From Sabethes cyaneus (lineage: Eukaryota > Arthropoda > Insecta > Diptera > Culicidae), in contig NC_071355.1 of the NCBI RefSeq assembly GCF_943734655.1, positions 28,866,964-28,930,963 of the forward strand: a DNA stretch of 64,000 nucleotides. Reading direction: 5' to 3'. The position numbers and the translations under genes were made by a program. Positions within the stretch are counted from its first letter, which is position 1, and each line of letters starts with the position of its first letter. This document shows, piece after piece, positions 11,600-21,894 of the stretch. The notes under the pieces are model-generated. The model saw nothing but the letters and a program-made list of their open reading frames with translations. It did not search any database and was not told the DNA's origin.

Positions 11600-12425
11600 G
11601 TTGTGATGTTGATGTGCTACGTGCACGAGTCCGTTCGAATCACGTAGAGGATTGCGGCTGGGGGATGAACTGTCTTGTATGTTATTCAACATCGTTATTG
11701 AAGGTGTAATCCGGCGAGCGGGCATCGAAATGAGAGGAATGGTGTTCAGGAAAAGTAGCCAACTCCTAGCGCTCGCAGACTAGCTCGACATCATTACTAG
11801 AAACTTTGGGATGGCGGAGGCAATCTTCGCCAGACTAAAAACGGAGGCTAGGGGAATAGAGTTACAAAGGAGGATGGTAGGAAGAGGCTCCAGAGAAAGC
11901 AATGTTTGCCTCCCACGGACAGTGACTGGTGACGGCGATGAACTGGAAGTGGTTGATGAATTCGAATATTTCGATCTCTGGTCACCGCCAACAATAATAG
12001 GAGTAAGGAGAGGAGACCGACACAATCAAGCCGGATATCGAGCCTACTTTCACTCCGCAAGACGATTCGATCAAGGAGCATACGCGACCGTGCAAAGCTA
12101 ACGATAAGTGGAGTACAAACTGATAGCGGCGTGGCGTAGGCTTATGATCCACGAATTGCAGGCACTACTTGGAGAGATTTCCATCGTGCACCTGGCGAAA
12201 GTTGGGAGACTACGGTGGGCCGGCCACGTTGCAAGGATGCCGGATGACTGTGCAGTGAAACCCGTTGTCTTCAAGAACCCCACCGGCACCATGAATAGAG
12301 GGGCCCAACGTGCTATAGATGGCTCGACCAGGTTAAAGCTGATTCACATGTTTCGAGACGAATAACCCAGGACCGAGTGCAATGGAAAGGAATTCTTTTG
12401 ACACGGCAAGAGCCACTCTGGCTCT
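11600..12425 (+). mobile_element. RTE-type LINE 3' fragment
   Basis: Broken frames give the end of an RT and the C-terminal region: LFNIVIEGVIRRAGIEMRG near 11690, a decayed catalytic loop (LALAD followed by a stop, then LDII), and then HLAKVGRLRWAGHVARMPDD near 12210, a signature of RTE-like LINE C-termini. It is truncated upstream and has internal stops. From 10955 to 11600 no gene is evident. Confidence 0.75.
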
Positions 12426-12494
12426 CGGCTGGTAAATCATTATGCCAAATTTGGTTGTATTTGCTTGATTAATTCTCGGTACGATTAATTAGGT

Positions 12495-12590
12495 ACGACC
12501 ATGTGGAGGCGGTAGGTAGGGGCTTAGGATGAACAGAGCTATGTTGGGTGTTTCTTCAGTTGCCTTCTCCATTGCATACACGTTAAACAA
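12495..12590 (-). repeat. LINE 5'-UTR-like repeat downstream of TRIM copy A
   Basis: On the minus strand this reads 'gcccaacatagctctg'-like, then 'catcctaagcccctaccta' and 'cgcctccacatgg'. The same block sits downstream of TRIM copy B (38470-38575) and at the start of the 845-bp insertion at 42267. Its presence after both TRIM copies means that it was part of the duplicated segment. Confidence 0.6.
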
Positions 12591-12729
12591 TGGAAATTTA
12601 TCATAAAATAAACATTGAAATTATGATGTTAACATTCAGAACTTTTTTTGGTATATGGATAAGAAAATAATATTCGCTTTTTCGTTTGGTTAATCAAGAA
12701 ACATCCAATGCGCATTAAACCGTTGATAT

Positions 12730-14902
12730 TCAGCTAGAATTTTTGCTCTGCCAGTCAGCTAGTGCCCGAAGGATACTTTTATTTTCGTTGTTCTCCGCCT
12801 CAAGCTGTTTTACGTACTTTTCCAACTGTGTACACATTTCCTGAAAGGTTTTCGCCTGCTGAATGTGAACCCGAACCGTTACTGAGCCATCGCTTTCGAC
12901 CGTTGGATTTACCTCGCCAAGCTCGACGCTTTCGCCTTGTTCTTCAATCTCAAAATATTCTTGTGGTTCGTCCTCCAGTACAATCGCATACTCACCGTCT
13001 TCGCCTTTCATCAAACGTAGAAAACAATGAACATTTTCGTTTTCTTTCTCCAGACGGAGCATCCACTGAAAGCCTCGGCAATTCTGGTGTGCTTCATAAA
13101 ATTCATGTTTATCGATAACTTCATCGAATTGTACAAAATGAAAAGATAGTGTTGTCATTTCCGGGAGAACGCCGCTGTAAAATAATTCGGTATTAATTCA
13201 GAATAGCGCACAACTATGACACTGTAATTTACCTAATGTACGATGGTTTGACTACATATTCACAAGGATCCTCTTCCAAACGCATAGAATCAGCTGTGTT
13301 CCTGGCCTCCATTAATTGATGCAAAACATTAGCACTGATAATTAGAACAAGTAGAAGGAAATATTCCTTGAAACGATAGTTCTCTAAGCCAACAAAGAAG
13401 GGTTTTCAGACCCGAAACCCGAAAAAATCCGAACCCGTCGGATTCGGGCTTTGGGAAAAAAATAAATCCGGGTTCGAGTCGGGCTTGGGAATAAGTAATG
13501 AGAAACCGGACCACCTCCACATTCAATTCGTGTAAAAGTATTATTTAAACATAATAAAACAAGCAATAATTTAATGACATTTAGTATAACTCAGATATCA
13601 GATACACTGAACTGGTCGCTTTTTAGTCCGCTGAGTATTTTTGAATTTAAACCTGAAGTTATATAGGTACAGGCAGAATTCGTTATTTGGATCAGACGAC
13701 TAGAATTGTCTGTATCATAAATTGCTGGTTTGTGTTTCGATTTCGGAAAAGTTTCGTGCCTCGGAATAGTCTTTTATGTCTGCTAAATTTACGCTATAGT
13801 ATAAAGAAGTTCAAAGACTGCCTTTTGGCCACCGTTATAACATAATGAAAGAAAATCCAAGCATTTCAAAATAATTCGAATTTTTTCGTTTCACTTTTTA
13901 CACAGTTTCATTGAAAACTTGGGACGCAAAAAGTAAAAAAAAAAACGATTCTGCTTATAGGTACTTTAATCTCTTAGAATATTCAATTAAAAAAGAAAAG
14001 AAAACTGAAAAGACGGGCCGAGTTTGGGTTTGGAAAATATGAGACCCGATCATCTCTATATAGAAGACACTTACTTGGTATCCGCTTCCAGTAAAGCAGA
14101 CCACATGTTGCTTAAGTTGTCGGTTTGCTCCTTACTATCTTGCAGTACATCCTTTGCCGTTTGTTGCAACGCTAGTTGCTCTTGGTAATTTTCTTCGGTG
14201 ATTAGCTTCATCTCTTTGAGCTCTTCTAGCGCTGCTTTACGTTTATTCGCGAGTTGATCCTCGTGATCCTCAATTTTGCGCAGTGAGCTATCTATAGCAG
14301 CATTGCGTTCGTTTAGCCAGAGCAAATCTTTTTCTAGTTGCTCCTGATGCTTATTGCAAGCTTCGTCTGCAATTAAAAGTTGCTATCAACTCACTATTGA
14401 TAATCAACTAACCCAAAAAAAGCCTTTATCCAAACAACTTAAGTAAAAAACAAAGATTTATAGATTTCCAAAGTAGTGGGAATTAGAACAGAGACCTTGT
14501 ACGGCGTGCTGAATCATACATACCAACCGGTACAGCCTGATCCTTGTGGTCAAGATGTGGCTCACCATTCCAGCAATGGGTACAGATCAATTCCTCGCAG
14601 ACCAAACAAAAGAGCGACAGTTCACGGGTTTTGTGTCTGCTGCAGCGGTTTCGCTCATCCAGAATGTGAAAGTTCTCAAACATTTTTTGCATTTCCTCAA
14701 TCGGTCGCCCTTTGACCAGGCTAGCTTTACTGATTGCTGCCCTGCAGCAAGGGCAGGAAGAGTCCTTTTCAATCCACTTAAGTATACATTTGTTGCAGAA
14801 CATTTTGCAACAATGCGGACACAGCTGAGTATCCTTAAGTGTTTGCTGGCATATGCAGCATTCAAAAAGGGTTATTCCTTCTTGTGCAAGAACGTGTGCC
14901 AT
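12730..14902 (-). CDS. TRIM37-like RING/B-box/coiled-coil/MATH protein, copy A
   Basis: A probable E3 ubiquitin ligase of the TRIM37 type. Coding exons on the minus strand are 14524-14902, 14075-14366, 13233-13334 and 12730-13174 (379, 292, 102 and 445 bp), all with GT-AG borders, giving 405 residues. The RING finger begins CCICQQTLKDTQLCPHCCKM and ends CPCC. A B-box follows (CSRH, CLVC, CTHC, then H..H), next a Glu/Lys/Gln-rich coiled coil from exon 2, and a MATH-like domain in exon 4 (RGFQWMLRLEKENENVHC). I chose the ATG at 14902; the in-frame ATG at 14935 is not conserved, because copy B has a 2-bp shift and a stop there. It is much shorter than vertebrate TRIM37, ending soon after MATH. 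Intron 2 is 739 bp here against 80 bp in copy B. No frame damage is seen, so it is probably expressed. The family call is strong; the substrate is unknown. Confidence 0.87.
13379..14057. mobile_element. Insertion in intron 2 of TRIM copy A
   Basis: Intron 2 of copies A and B matches at both ends ('gaaacgata' side and the splice donor side), but A carries about 680 extra bp. The extra DNA has C/G-rich 'gacccgaaacccgaaaaaat' and 'cccaaactcggcccgtc'-like ends in opposite orientation, which suggests a MITE. Exact borders and target duplication are unclear. Confidence 0.6.
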
Positions 14903-15184
14903 TACGATTACAGGTCGTTCACCGGACTCTATCAAAATTGCAGACGATACTTAAAAAACAGGGTAAACAGTAACTAATCACCGATTCTTTCTTTTTCACA
15001 GCAGAAGCAGACTACGTATATATAAAGATAAACACAGTGACTATATGAGAAATGAGACAGCTGACAGATGACACAGATCACATCACACAGATGCCGCAGA
15101 GATCAGATACTTTGAAAATTATTTACCATGAAGTTCAGAGATATTGCCCTTTGCATTGAAAGTTGGATTTTGAGCACACTTGAA

Positions 15185-15323
15185 GATAGAATTAACAAAA
15201 GGGCGAATGTCGCAAGCGTAAACAAACCGAGTGAGGGTTGATTTCCCTATGCTGGTCCAGCAAAAAGTAACTCTCATCCGGTTTGTTTACATTTGCGACA
15301 TTCGCCCTTTTGTTAATTCTATC
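15185..15323. mobile_element. 139-bp fold-back element
   Basis: The arms are gatagaattaacaaaagggc and gcccttttgttaattctatc and extend about 45 bp inward (aatgtcgca...gtaaacaaaccg). The loop is about 50 bp. TA occurs at both edges, so a Tc1/mariner-type MITE is possible. Confidence 0.75.
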
Positions 15324-15363
15324 TAGGTGAGAAAAGTTGCCAAAATTTCGTGATAAAGCGGGG

Positions 15364-16596
15364 CAAAGTATTGTCAATTGCAAGGAAAACTGTACCATCC
15401 AAAGTGCGAAATCGTCCATAAAAGTGCTATTTTGCATTAAATCGTTTCGGTATCTTCGGTGCACTTTTTCGTTATCTTCCAAGCAATAAGTGCGCCAAAG
15501 ATACCGAAACGATTTAATGCAAAATAGCACTTTTATGAGCGATTTCGCACTTTGGATGGTACAATTTTCCTTGCAATTGACAATAAATTGATATATATCA
15601 GGTATATGACAATGCGAGCTGTCATATACACTTTGCACTAACACATCTACACTAGTTCTGAGATTTCGAGCATTTTGTATGGAAAATTAGTTAATTTTTT
15701 AAAAAAATCGTTGGATACGCAAGATTTGTCTATTTTTTTTCTCACAGTTTTTATGTTTATGCTTAGAACATTATTTCTAGTATGTATTTTCATGAATACA
15801 ATGAAGTGCAACATTCCAAATTGCAAGCGGAAATTTTTTCGTCAAAACGGTATCAAGATATCTCGAAGAAATGTCGTTATATCGCTTTCCTACAAAGTAA
15901 AACAAAAAAGATTTTTTTTAAATGCTCGGACATGATTGTTCAATAAGCAGCATGAGCAACATTGTTATCCGCCCGCGATATTTTTCGTCTGATTTCTGGT
16001 AAGCTTTTAAAGTGTTAATTATCTTCTAAGACCGTTTTGTATAGCAATCTAAGATTACTTTTTATGGTTTTGTACGTAGTGTTGAGACGGGTAAATTTAT
16101 GATAAAAAGGTATCATCTTGGAACAGTGACTTCAACTTAAGGATTTTCAAGCAGTAGCACAAGCATCTATTCGAATAAAACTATTTTTTAAAAGAAGACA
16201 TCAAAAACAGATATTCAAGAGCATCATGCAAGCAAAACGTTGGATGGAACGTGTTTTAATTTAAGCAACCGTATACCGTAGTGATCGTGAAGTATTAGAA
16301 ACATTATTTCATTTTTCAATTGCATATCGAAATAATTAGTCACCCATGTTCTCAAATTTTTAACGCATAATAAAGAAGGCTACAAGTGCAAATGACTTTA
16401 AAATATATTCCTTACATTTCATTGTAAATGTTCAAATATTTCTCTGGAATAATATAGCTGCATTCATTAATTACAATTAATTTAGTTTTAATTTTCATGC
16501 AAGTTCCACCATATTTCAGAACTATTTCTTCTTCTTTCTACACACACTAATGCAACCCTCGATGGTCACATACCTGGTATATATCAATTTACTTTG
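15364..16596 (+). mobile_element. 1.0-kb TIR transposon, copy A (carries a nested MITE)
   Basis: The ends are inverted repeats of about 32 bp that begin CAAAGTAAATTGATATATA; the left one is split by a nested MITE. An 11-bp duplication, ATAAAGCGGGG, flanks the element (15353-15363 and 16597-16607). Without the nested MITE it is 1018 bp, like copy B (1020 bp). The plus strand has a short frame at 15675-15935 with a C-x4-C motif (MKCNIPNCKRKFF), faintly like the start of a THAP zinc finger, but broken. The 10-11 bp duplication is longer than that of P or hAT elements and nearer to Mutator-like ones. The superfamily is unresolved. Confidence 0.85.
15371..15583. mobile_element. 213-bp palindromic TA-MITE nested in a TIR
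   Basis: A nearly perfect palindrome from TTGTCAATTGCAAGG to CCTTGCAATTGACAA, with arms of about 95 bp. TA lies on both sides (15369-15370 and 15584-15585). Removing the MITE and one TA restores CAAAGTAAATTG, the exact terminus of the host transposon as seen in copy B. A second copy lies at 49226-49436. Confidence 0.92.
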
Positions 16597-16599
16597 ATA

Positions 16600-16719
16600 A
16601 AGCGGGGTACGCTGCTGAAAATTGACAGGTGGTTGCTTGCATTGGAGTTGTCAAAATTTCTTCGGTAAATAGCAAGCTTTTTTCTTGAGCTGTTTTCTTT
16701 TCAGCAGCGTACCCCGCTT
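16600..16719. repeat. 120-bp fold-back with G+C-rich arms
   Basis: The arms are AAGCGGGGTACGCTGCTGAAAA and the reverse complement ending TACCCCGCTT. Transposon copy A landed in or just beside its left arm, because the duplicated ATAAAGCGGGG includes the arm start. No gene is seen from 16720 to 17240. Confidence 0.7.
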
Positions 16720-17312
16720 AAAGACCCATGAATCTTAGTTGATTCCTATTTGAATTCTAATGCTTAAGTAGAGTTGTTATCGACGCTACGAATAATATAA
16801 AAATAGTTTCTAAATACATAATTCCGCGCATAACTCATAATTTTAACAAATATACAGCATATATGAAATAAATGAAAAATTAAACACTATTTGCTTTTCC
16901 TACAACTGGTATTAGCGCCATTGCTAAATCAAATGTCAGCTCAGATGGGAGAGTTGTAATGATGGGAAATGCCGATCAAAATCTATAACGATTATGGATC
17001 AAGTTTTCTTATAGTTAATAATTAATAACGATAATATGACAGTATAAGCAAAAATACGTAAGAAATAGAACAAAAATGTTAAAATAATAACAAGTCAAGA
17101 AGAAGATTTCATTTTAAACCCTCCAATTTTCGATACTTTTCCGTGACGATAAAGTTTGATGGTATTATCGATATAAGATTACTATTACTATTATCAGTAT
17201 AGCACACTTTTCATCACAGTTTTGAAGGTTGCACTTTATAACCACAGAGAACAGACTACCAGGTAATTGACAAAAAGTGTGTAAAAGTTTTTTGTATAAT
17301 CTACGAGTAATA

Positions 17313-19568
17313 CCCTAGACAGACATACAATTGGGTCCTAAAATTTGTGATAAAAAGATGATTTTTTTAGAAGGAACGATAAAGCTTCCCATTATGACTA
17401 CCAGAGTATAGTTTTTTCTTTTTTAAAAAGATGCAGAGCACTAAAAAATTAAAAAACAAAAATATTGTAATTTATTCTCCCTTGACATTATAGATCTTCC
17501 TTGACATAACGAAAATAACACGTTTCTGGCAACAATGATAACTTTTTCTCACTGGCAACTCTGGTTTGACATTAGAGCAGCTAATCGTTTTGACAGTTAC
17601 AGCTTCGCAGTTGTCTCTTGTTCTTGTCTGCGTTTTGCTGGTCGTGAGGAAGTGGAACATCAAATTTGTACTAGTTATCGGATAAAAGTTTTGATTCGGG
17701 CAATGTATTTCAATCCATCGATTCACGGTGCTAGACTTTGCCCAAATCTAGTTTGCGCTAATGACTAAACGATGTCAAACTGATGGCCAACAGTATAATC
17801 TCGGTACAATCGACCCCGCAGAACAGTATGAAAAAAAACGCCAACCGAAACTGGCACCGTATTATCAATCAGATTGGTATGTTCTGCTACTCCGATGTGA
17901 ATCAGCAGTAGGGCGAACGGCAGACCAAAAATTTCTGTGCGTTTCTAACCAAACACGGTCGCATCTCGATGGCGAGTATTGCATCCGAAAACTGAAGCCA
18001 TCCACGCTGTGACCAAGTGCAGTCACTACGCTTATTGCTGATTTTGACAAAGGCCTTAATTAAACTGAGATGACCGGAACCGGAAAATGAGCTGTAAACT
18101 CAGAAAATGTTTTAGGTCGCGATTGCCAAGCCATTTCCTGACTTTGCAACTTTTTGACACACTATCACATGAGCGTGAAGGTAAACAAAAAGTTTTCCGT
18201 GACATTTCAAGACATACTATGGTTTCTTTTTATAATTCGTGTTGTCTAAACACCGCTTGACACAATCATGCACAACTATAGTTTGTCTATATAAGGTTGC
18301 CCAAATGTTTATTTTTTGTTCAAAATTTCACAAAATTAAAAAAAAAAGGTTTTTAACGGCAATAGCCTAAAAATATAAAATTGAATATCAAAATATTTGT
18401 TCCTAACCCTAACCTCATCGATTCAAGCTAAAAACGACATAGGGCTTTAGGACCCAATTGTACCAGCATTGTACGTGTACAGCGTTGTACATGTACAACG
18501 GAAGGGTGACAGACATACTGCTGTACGTTGTACGTGGTTGTGCTCATCACCGATAATCTCTAATTGCATGGTCTAAGCGTTGGTTTTTGTTCCTATTCAC
18601 GAAATGTTAACACAAATTTCAAGGTGCCGAGCGTTTAGCGTTAAATCTTTGCCAAAATCTTGCAAAATAATAATTAATATAAAATTCTGCCTAGTTTTTG
18701 TTATCACAACTACCAGTCATTGGCGCTGCGCGCAGTAAAAATCGAGCAGTTGTAGCTTCGTACAACGGTGAAAGAGGTAGGTACAGAAAACACCGTTGTA
18801 CCACTTTGCTTGCGTGGTTCTATAGGCGAGTTCGAGCAAAACTAATAGCAACCGTTCGCTACCTGGTTGTGATAATTGGAACTACAAAAAAAGTGCAATT
18901 CCCAAAATGCTTGCTGGTACCTATATGGAACTCGACTTTAAATGTAATATTTTATTGAATTACCAACAGTGGGAATGATGAAAATGGATAATAAAGGTAA
19001 GAAAAAGTATTACCTTTCACTTGATATATATTGTTTCTGTTTCGGGAGATTATTAGAGCTTCGCAAGTGAATTTATGTCTACGAACTGATAGGTTATATG
19101 TTTGGTTCTTGGCGCAGATTATGCTAATCACGAAAAAAAATTTGAAAACACATTGGAAAACACTGAAGACTGAAAATAATTGGTGATTCTCTATCCAGGA
19201 TATGTAAACTTTACAGCTGACTCTATGTACTTTTGATTCATGCGGTACAAAATCAAACATTAACATTTTTCTGCCATAAAGTTAATTAATTCGAATATTT
19301 TCACTTGCCTTAACGTAAATAAACAAATTTCTTCCAATATTTGGCTATCTAAAATCCTGACAATTGAAAGGGTTAATCAAAAACAGCATTTTATTTCAGC
19401 TTTTTTCAAAAATGTATGGAGTTTGACAGCGATTTTACTTTTCATCACTTTTTTTATGCAGCGCCTCCAAGCGGGCGATAGCTTGTCAAAAACGCCTATC
19501 GTTGTACACGGTGACAGACATACAATTGTACAGGTACAACGCTGGTACAATTGTATGTCTGTCTAGGG
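17313..19568. mobile_element. 2.26-kb insertion with CCCTAGACAGACATACAATTG ends
   Basis: The left end CCCTAGACAGACATACAATT is inverted at 19549-19568. Paralogous copies of the host element read 'ctacgagtaatccttcaata' here. After insertion TAAT stands at both sides, which suggests a 4-bp duplication. Internal segments repeat the end motif (about 18440-18520: ggacccaattgtacc, gtgacagacatac), so it may be composite. Frames such as 17472-17726 (minus) and 17761-18012 (plus) resemble nothing I know and are not called. Confidence 0.65.
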
Positions 19569-19776
19569 TATAATCTTTCAATAGAACACCCCTCGAGCAG
19601 TAAGTGGCAAACTAAATCTTGATGTCGCTGCCGTCGCTGCTAACTCCAGCACAAAGAAATATTGATAAAGGTACATGGATATTTTTTGATGCGTTTGGCA
19701 AACTATTTCTGGAGGGCGCTACCGACAGATTTTACACACACAAAAATCGATTACTTCCTTCGAGCCTGTTAATCTG

Positions 19777-19885
19777 GGGTGACATTGCGCATCTCGTTTC
19801 GAGTAATTTTCGTTCGAGACGCCCATTTGTTTAACGTGGTCGAAACGAACCAAAATCACTCGAAACGAGATGCGCAATGTCACCC
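19777..19885. mobile_element. PIF/Harbinger-like fold-back MITE, copy 2
   Basis: A 109-bp palindrome from GGGTGACATTGCGCATCTCG to CGAGATGCGCAATGTCACCC, flanked by CTG (19774-19776 and 19886-19888). It belongs to the same family as 4044-4152. Its removal rejoins 'gttaatctg' and 'ttctctgtg' of the host element. From 19900 to 21290 I find A+T-rich DNA and no supported gene; a lone pogo/Tigger-like terminus (cagtggacccccgttcg) occurs near 20456. Confidence 0.85.
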
Positions 19886-21299
19886 CTGTTCTCTGTGCTT
19901 AAATGGTGTTTAAATAAGCGATGTTTAAGCTACTCTAAGTTTTTCAAACCAGTTCTCTTCTAAAAACTGATAAACAAGCTTAATAGCGGATTTTTCTACT
20001 AAAAAATCTGCTTCTAAACAGTCATAAACATCAAACCGTTTTACGACTGCTTTAAGGTGTTAAAGTGTAGAGTGGAAGCTTTCATTAGGCTCACAGCTTT
20101 CAAACTACTTTAAGGCTGCTTAATAATGTTAAAGTGACTTTACCCAGATAACACAAAATCGTAATAGAAAGTTCACATTAAATCGTTTTCATGTCAATTT
20201 CATATTGGAGTTGTATAATGATTAGAGTATGTCAAATCGAAGTGAACAATAAGTTGTTTTGCAGTCGTGCGTGTCTTCATATACAATTCAAGACTGTGAA
20301 TTATAAAGCAGGATAGACAATTGAAATATTTGATTATATCTATATCATATATTCAGTAGTATTTAGTTGCGTGTTATAAAAACTGCGCAAAATAGAATTA
20401 CAAATAGTTGTCAAAATTCTCGCACGTATATCGTCTCCACTTTGGTACATACAGTGGACCCCCGTTCGTTTGAACGATTCCTCATGCAAACTAACGGGGT
20501 TACTTTTTAATTTGAACAACTGGTAACCCGAAATATGCTGAAACCTGTGTGAACTGGCCGCCCTGCTCTTTGTTATTGTTTTGGTGGTTTGTTTTAGTTG
20601 GCAGTTGCAAGTGCGAATATTACATTTTCTGATCGGATTTCTATCTTAATCGTTAGGAAAACGACATGTGAAACCGATTAAACACGCTAGGTCAGTACAA
20701 ACAAATCGTGTTTATGTGCATTGTCTGCATAAACAAATGATGTCATGTTGAGAATAACGTTTGAACCAAGACTGGCTGTCACAAATATATTAGTCAATAT
20801 CTAGTAACATGAAACTTCATCGCAACATCGTGTTATTATAATGCCATTGCTAAACAATAATGTCACATGATGTTGCATCATGTTGATTACGGCATATTGT
20901 TAAATAAAATGTAACCAAACAAATACAACCAATGTAACATCATATTCCGCCATATTTTTATGAAAAAATATTTTTCAACGAAGGAATGTTTTTATTTTAA
21001 CAATAATTACACGAACATTCATCAGGAATCCATGGCATTTACTAAAATATTATTTGATTACAGTATCTAGTTCGATTTTACACCGCATTTTTCCATCGTA
21101 AACGAATTCTTAATCTGGCTGGGTTAATTCTTTAAACTTGAAAATAAATAAATTAATAACTTTCACGAGGCGCATCAAATAATACAAAGCAAAATTATAT
21201 TTTGCACGATAAATTTTGAATGGCATGGAGATTAGCTCATAATAGGCCCAAAAAACTAAAGTCGCATTAAGAATATTTATTAATGTAAATAATTTTCGT

Positions 21300-21760
21300 C
21301 TTGGAGCCCAGAGAGGAAATCCCGGTTCCCGCTAAACATAATTCGTGATGAAGTTGCTCATAATTGTTTGGTTTTTGTGCGAGGAAAAAAGAGAAGAAAG
21401 TATTTTTGTTTTTGTTTTCACGCAAGTTTTGACAACGCGGCATAGGATTTCGTGGGAGTGCGAACAGGCCTAAAATCTCTTTTAGTATCGTAGTCGCAAG
21501 TTTTGACAACGCGACATAGGATTTCGTGTGAGTGCGAACAGGCATAAAATCTCTTTTAGTATCGTAGTCGCGAATACCTGCTTGTATTTAGATAACGCGC
21601 ATTGGTTTTTGTGCGAGAAAAAAAGAGAAGGAAGTATTTTTGTTTATATTTTCACGCAAGTTATGACAACGCGGCATAGGATTTCGTGGGAGTGCGAACA
21701 GGCTTAAAATCTCTTTTAGTATCGTAGTCGCGAATGGATAGATAACGCGCATTGATGTTC
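21300..21760 (+). repeat. Irregular tandem repeat
   Basis: The block 'cgcaagttttgacaacgcgg' followed by 'aggatttcgtgggagtgcga' and 'aaaatctcttttagtatcg' occurs at about 21421, 21495 and 21655. A second block (tttttgtgcgag...gaagtatttttgttt) occurs at about 21369 and 21606. A diverged single copy is near 32600. ORFs inside are repeat artefacts. Confidence 0.7.
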
Positions 21761-21894
21761 CATAAAACATCTGTGTGACAATTGGTTGCATATAGGCTCC
21801 ACCTCTTGCGCTTTTTCAATCACATAACAGTTCGATAAAGGTAACTGATGCGAACTTTTACCATATTTGAATGTTTCAATTATAGTTGCGTAAC

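Larger units (their letters stand above)
17243..19897 (+). mobile_element. Short TIR element (CACAGAGAACAG family), interrupted twice
   Basis: The ends are CACAGAGAACAG (17243) and CTGTTCTCTGTG (19897). Once two insertions are removed (17313-19568 and 19777-19885) the element is only about 290 bp. Uninterrupted or differently interrupted copies lie at 24570-24728, 25403-25562 and 34590-35389, and they supply empty sites for these insertions. No coding frame is supported. Confidence 0.75.

Noticed and set aside
14903..14935. Start of TRIM copy A at the upstream in-frame ATG (14935)
   Set aside because: Copy B has a 2-bp difference and an in-frame stop in the matching segment, so the conserved ATG at 14902 is preferred.
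15675..15935. Intact transposase in the 1.0-kb TIR element
   Set aside because: Only a short frame with a C-x4-C motif remains, and the rest of a zinc-finger or catalytic domain is not in frame in either copy.
17311..19570. TA target duplication for the 2.26-kb element
   Set aside because: Removing it with a TA duplication would leave gagtaatataatc, which the paralogous uninterrupted copies do not show; TAAT fits better.
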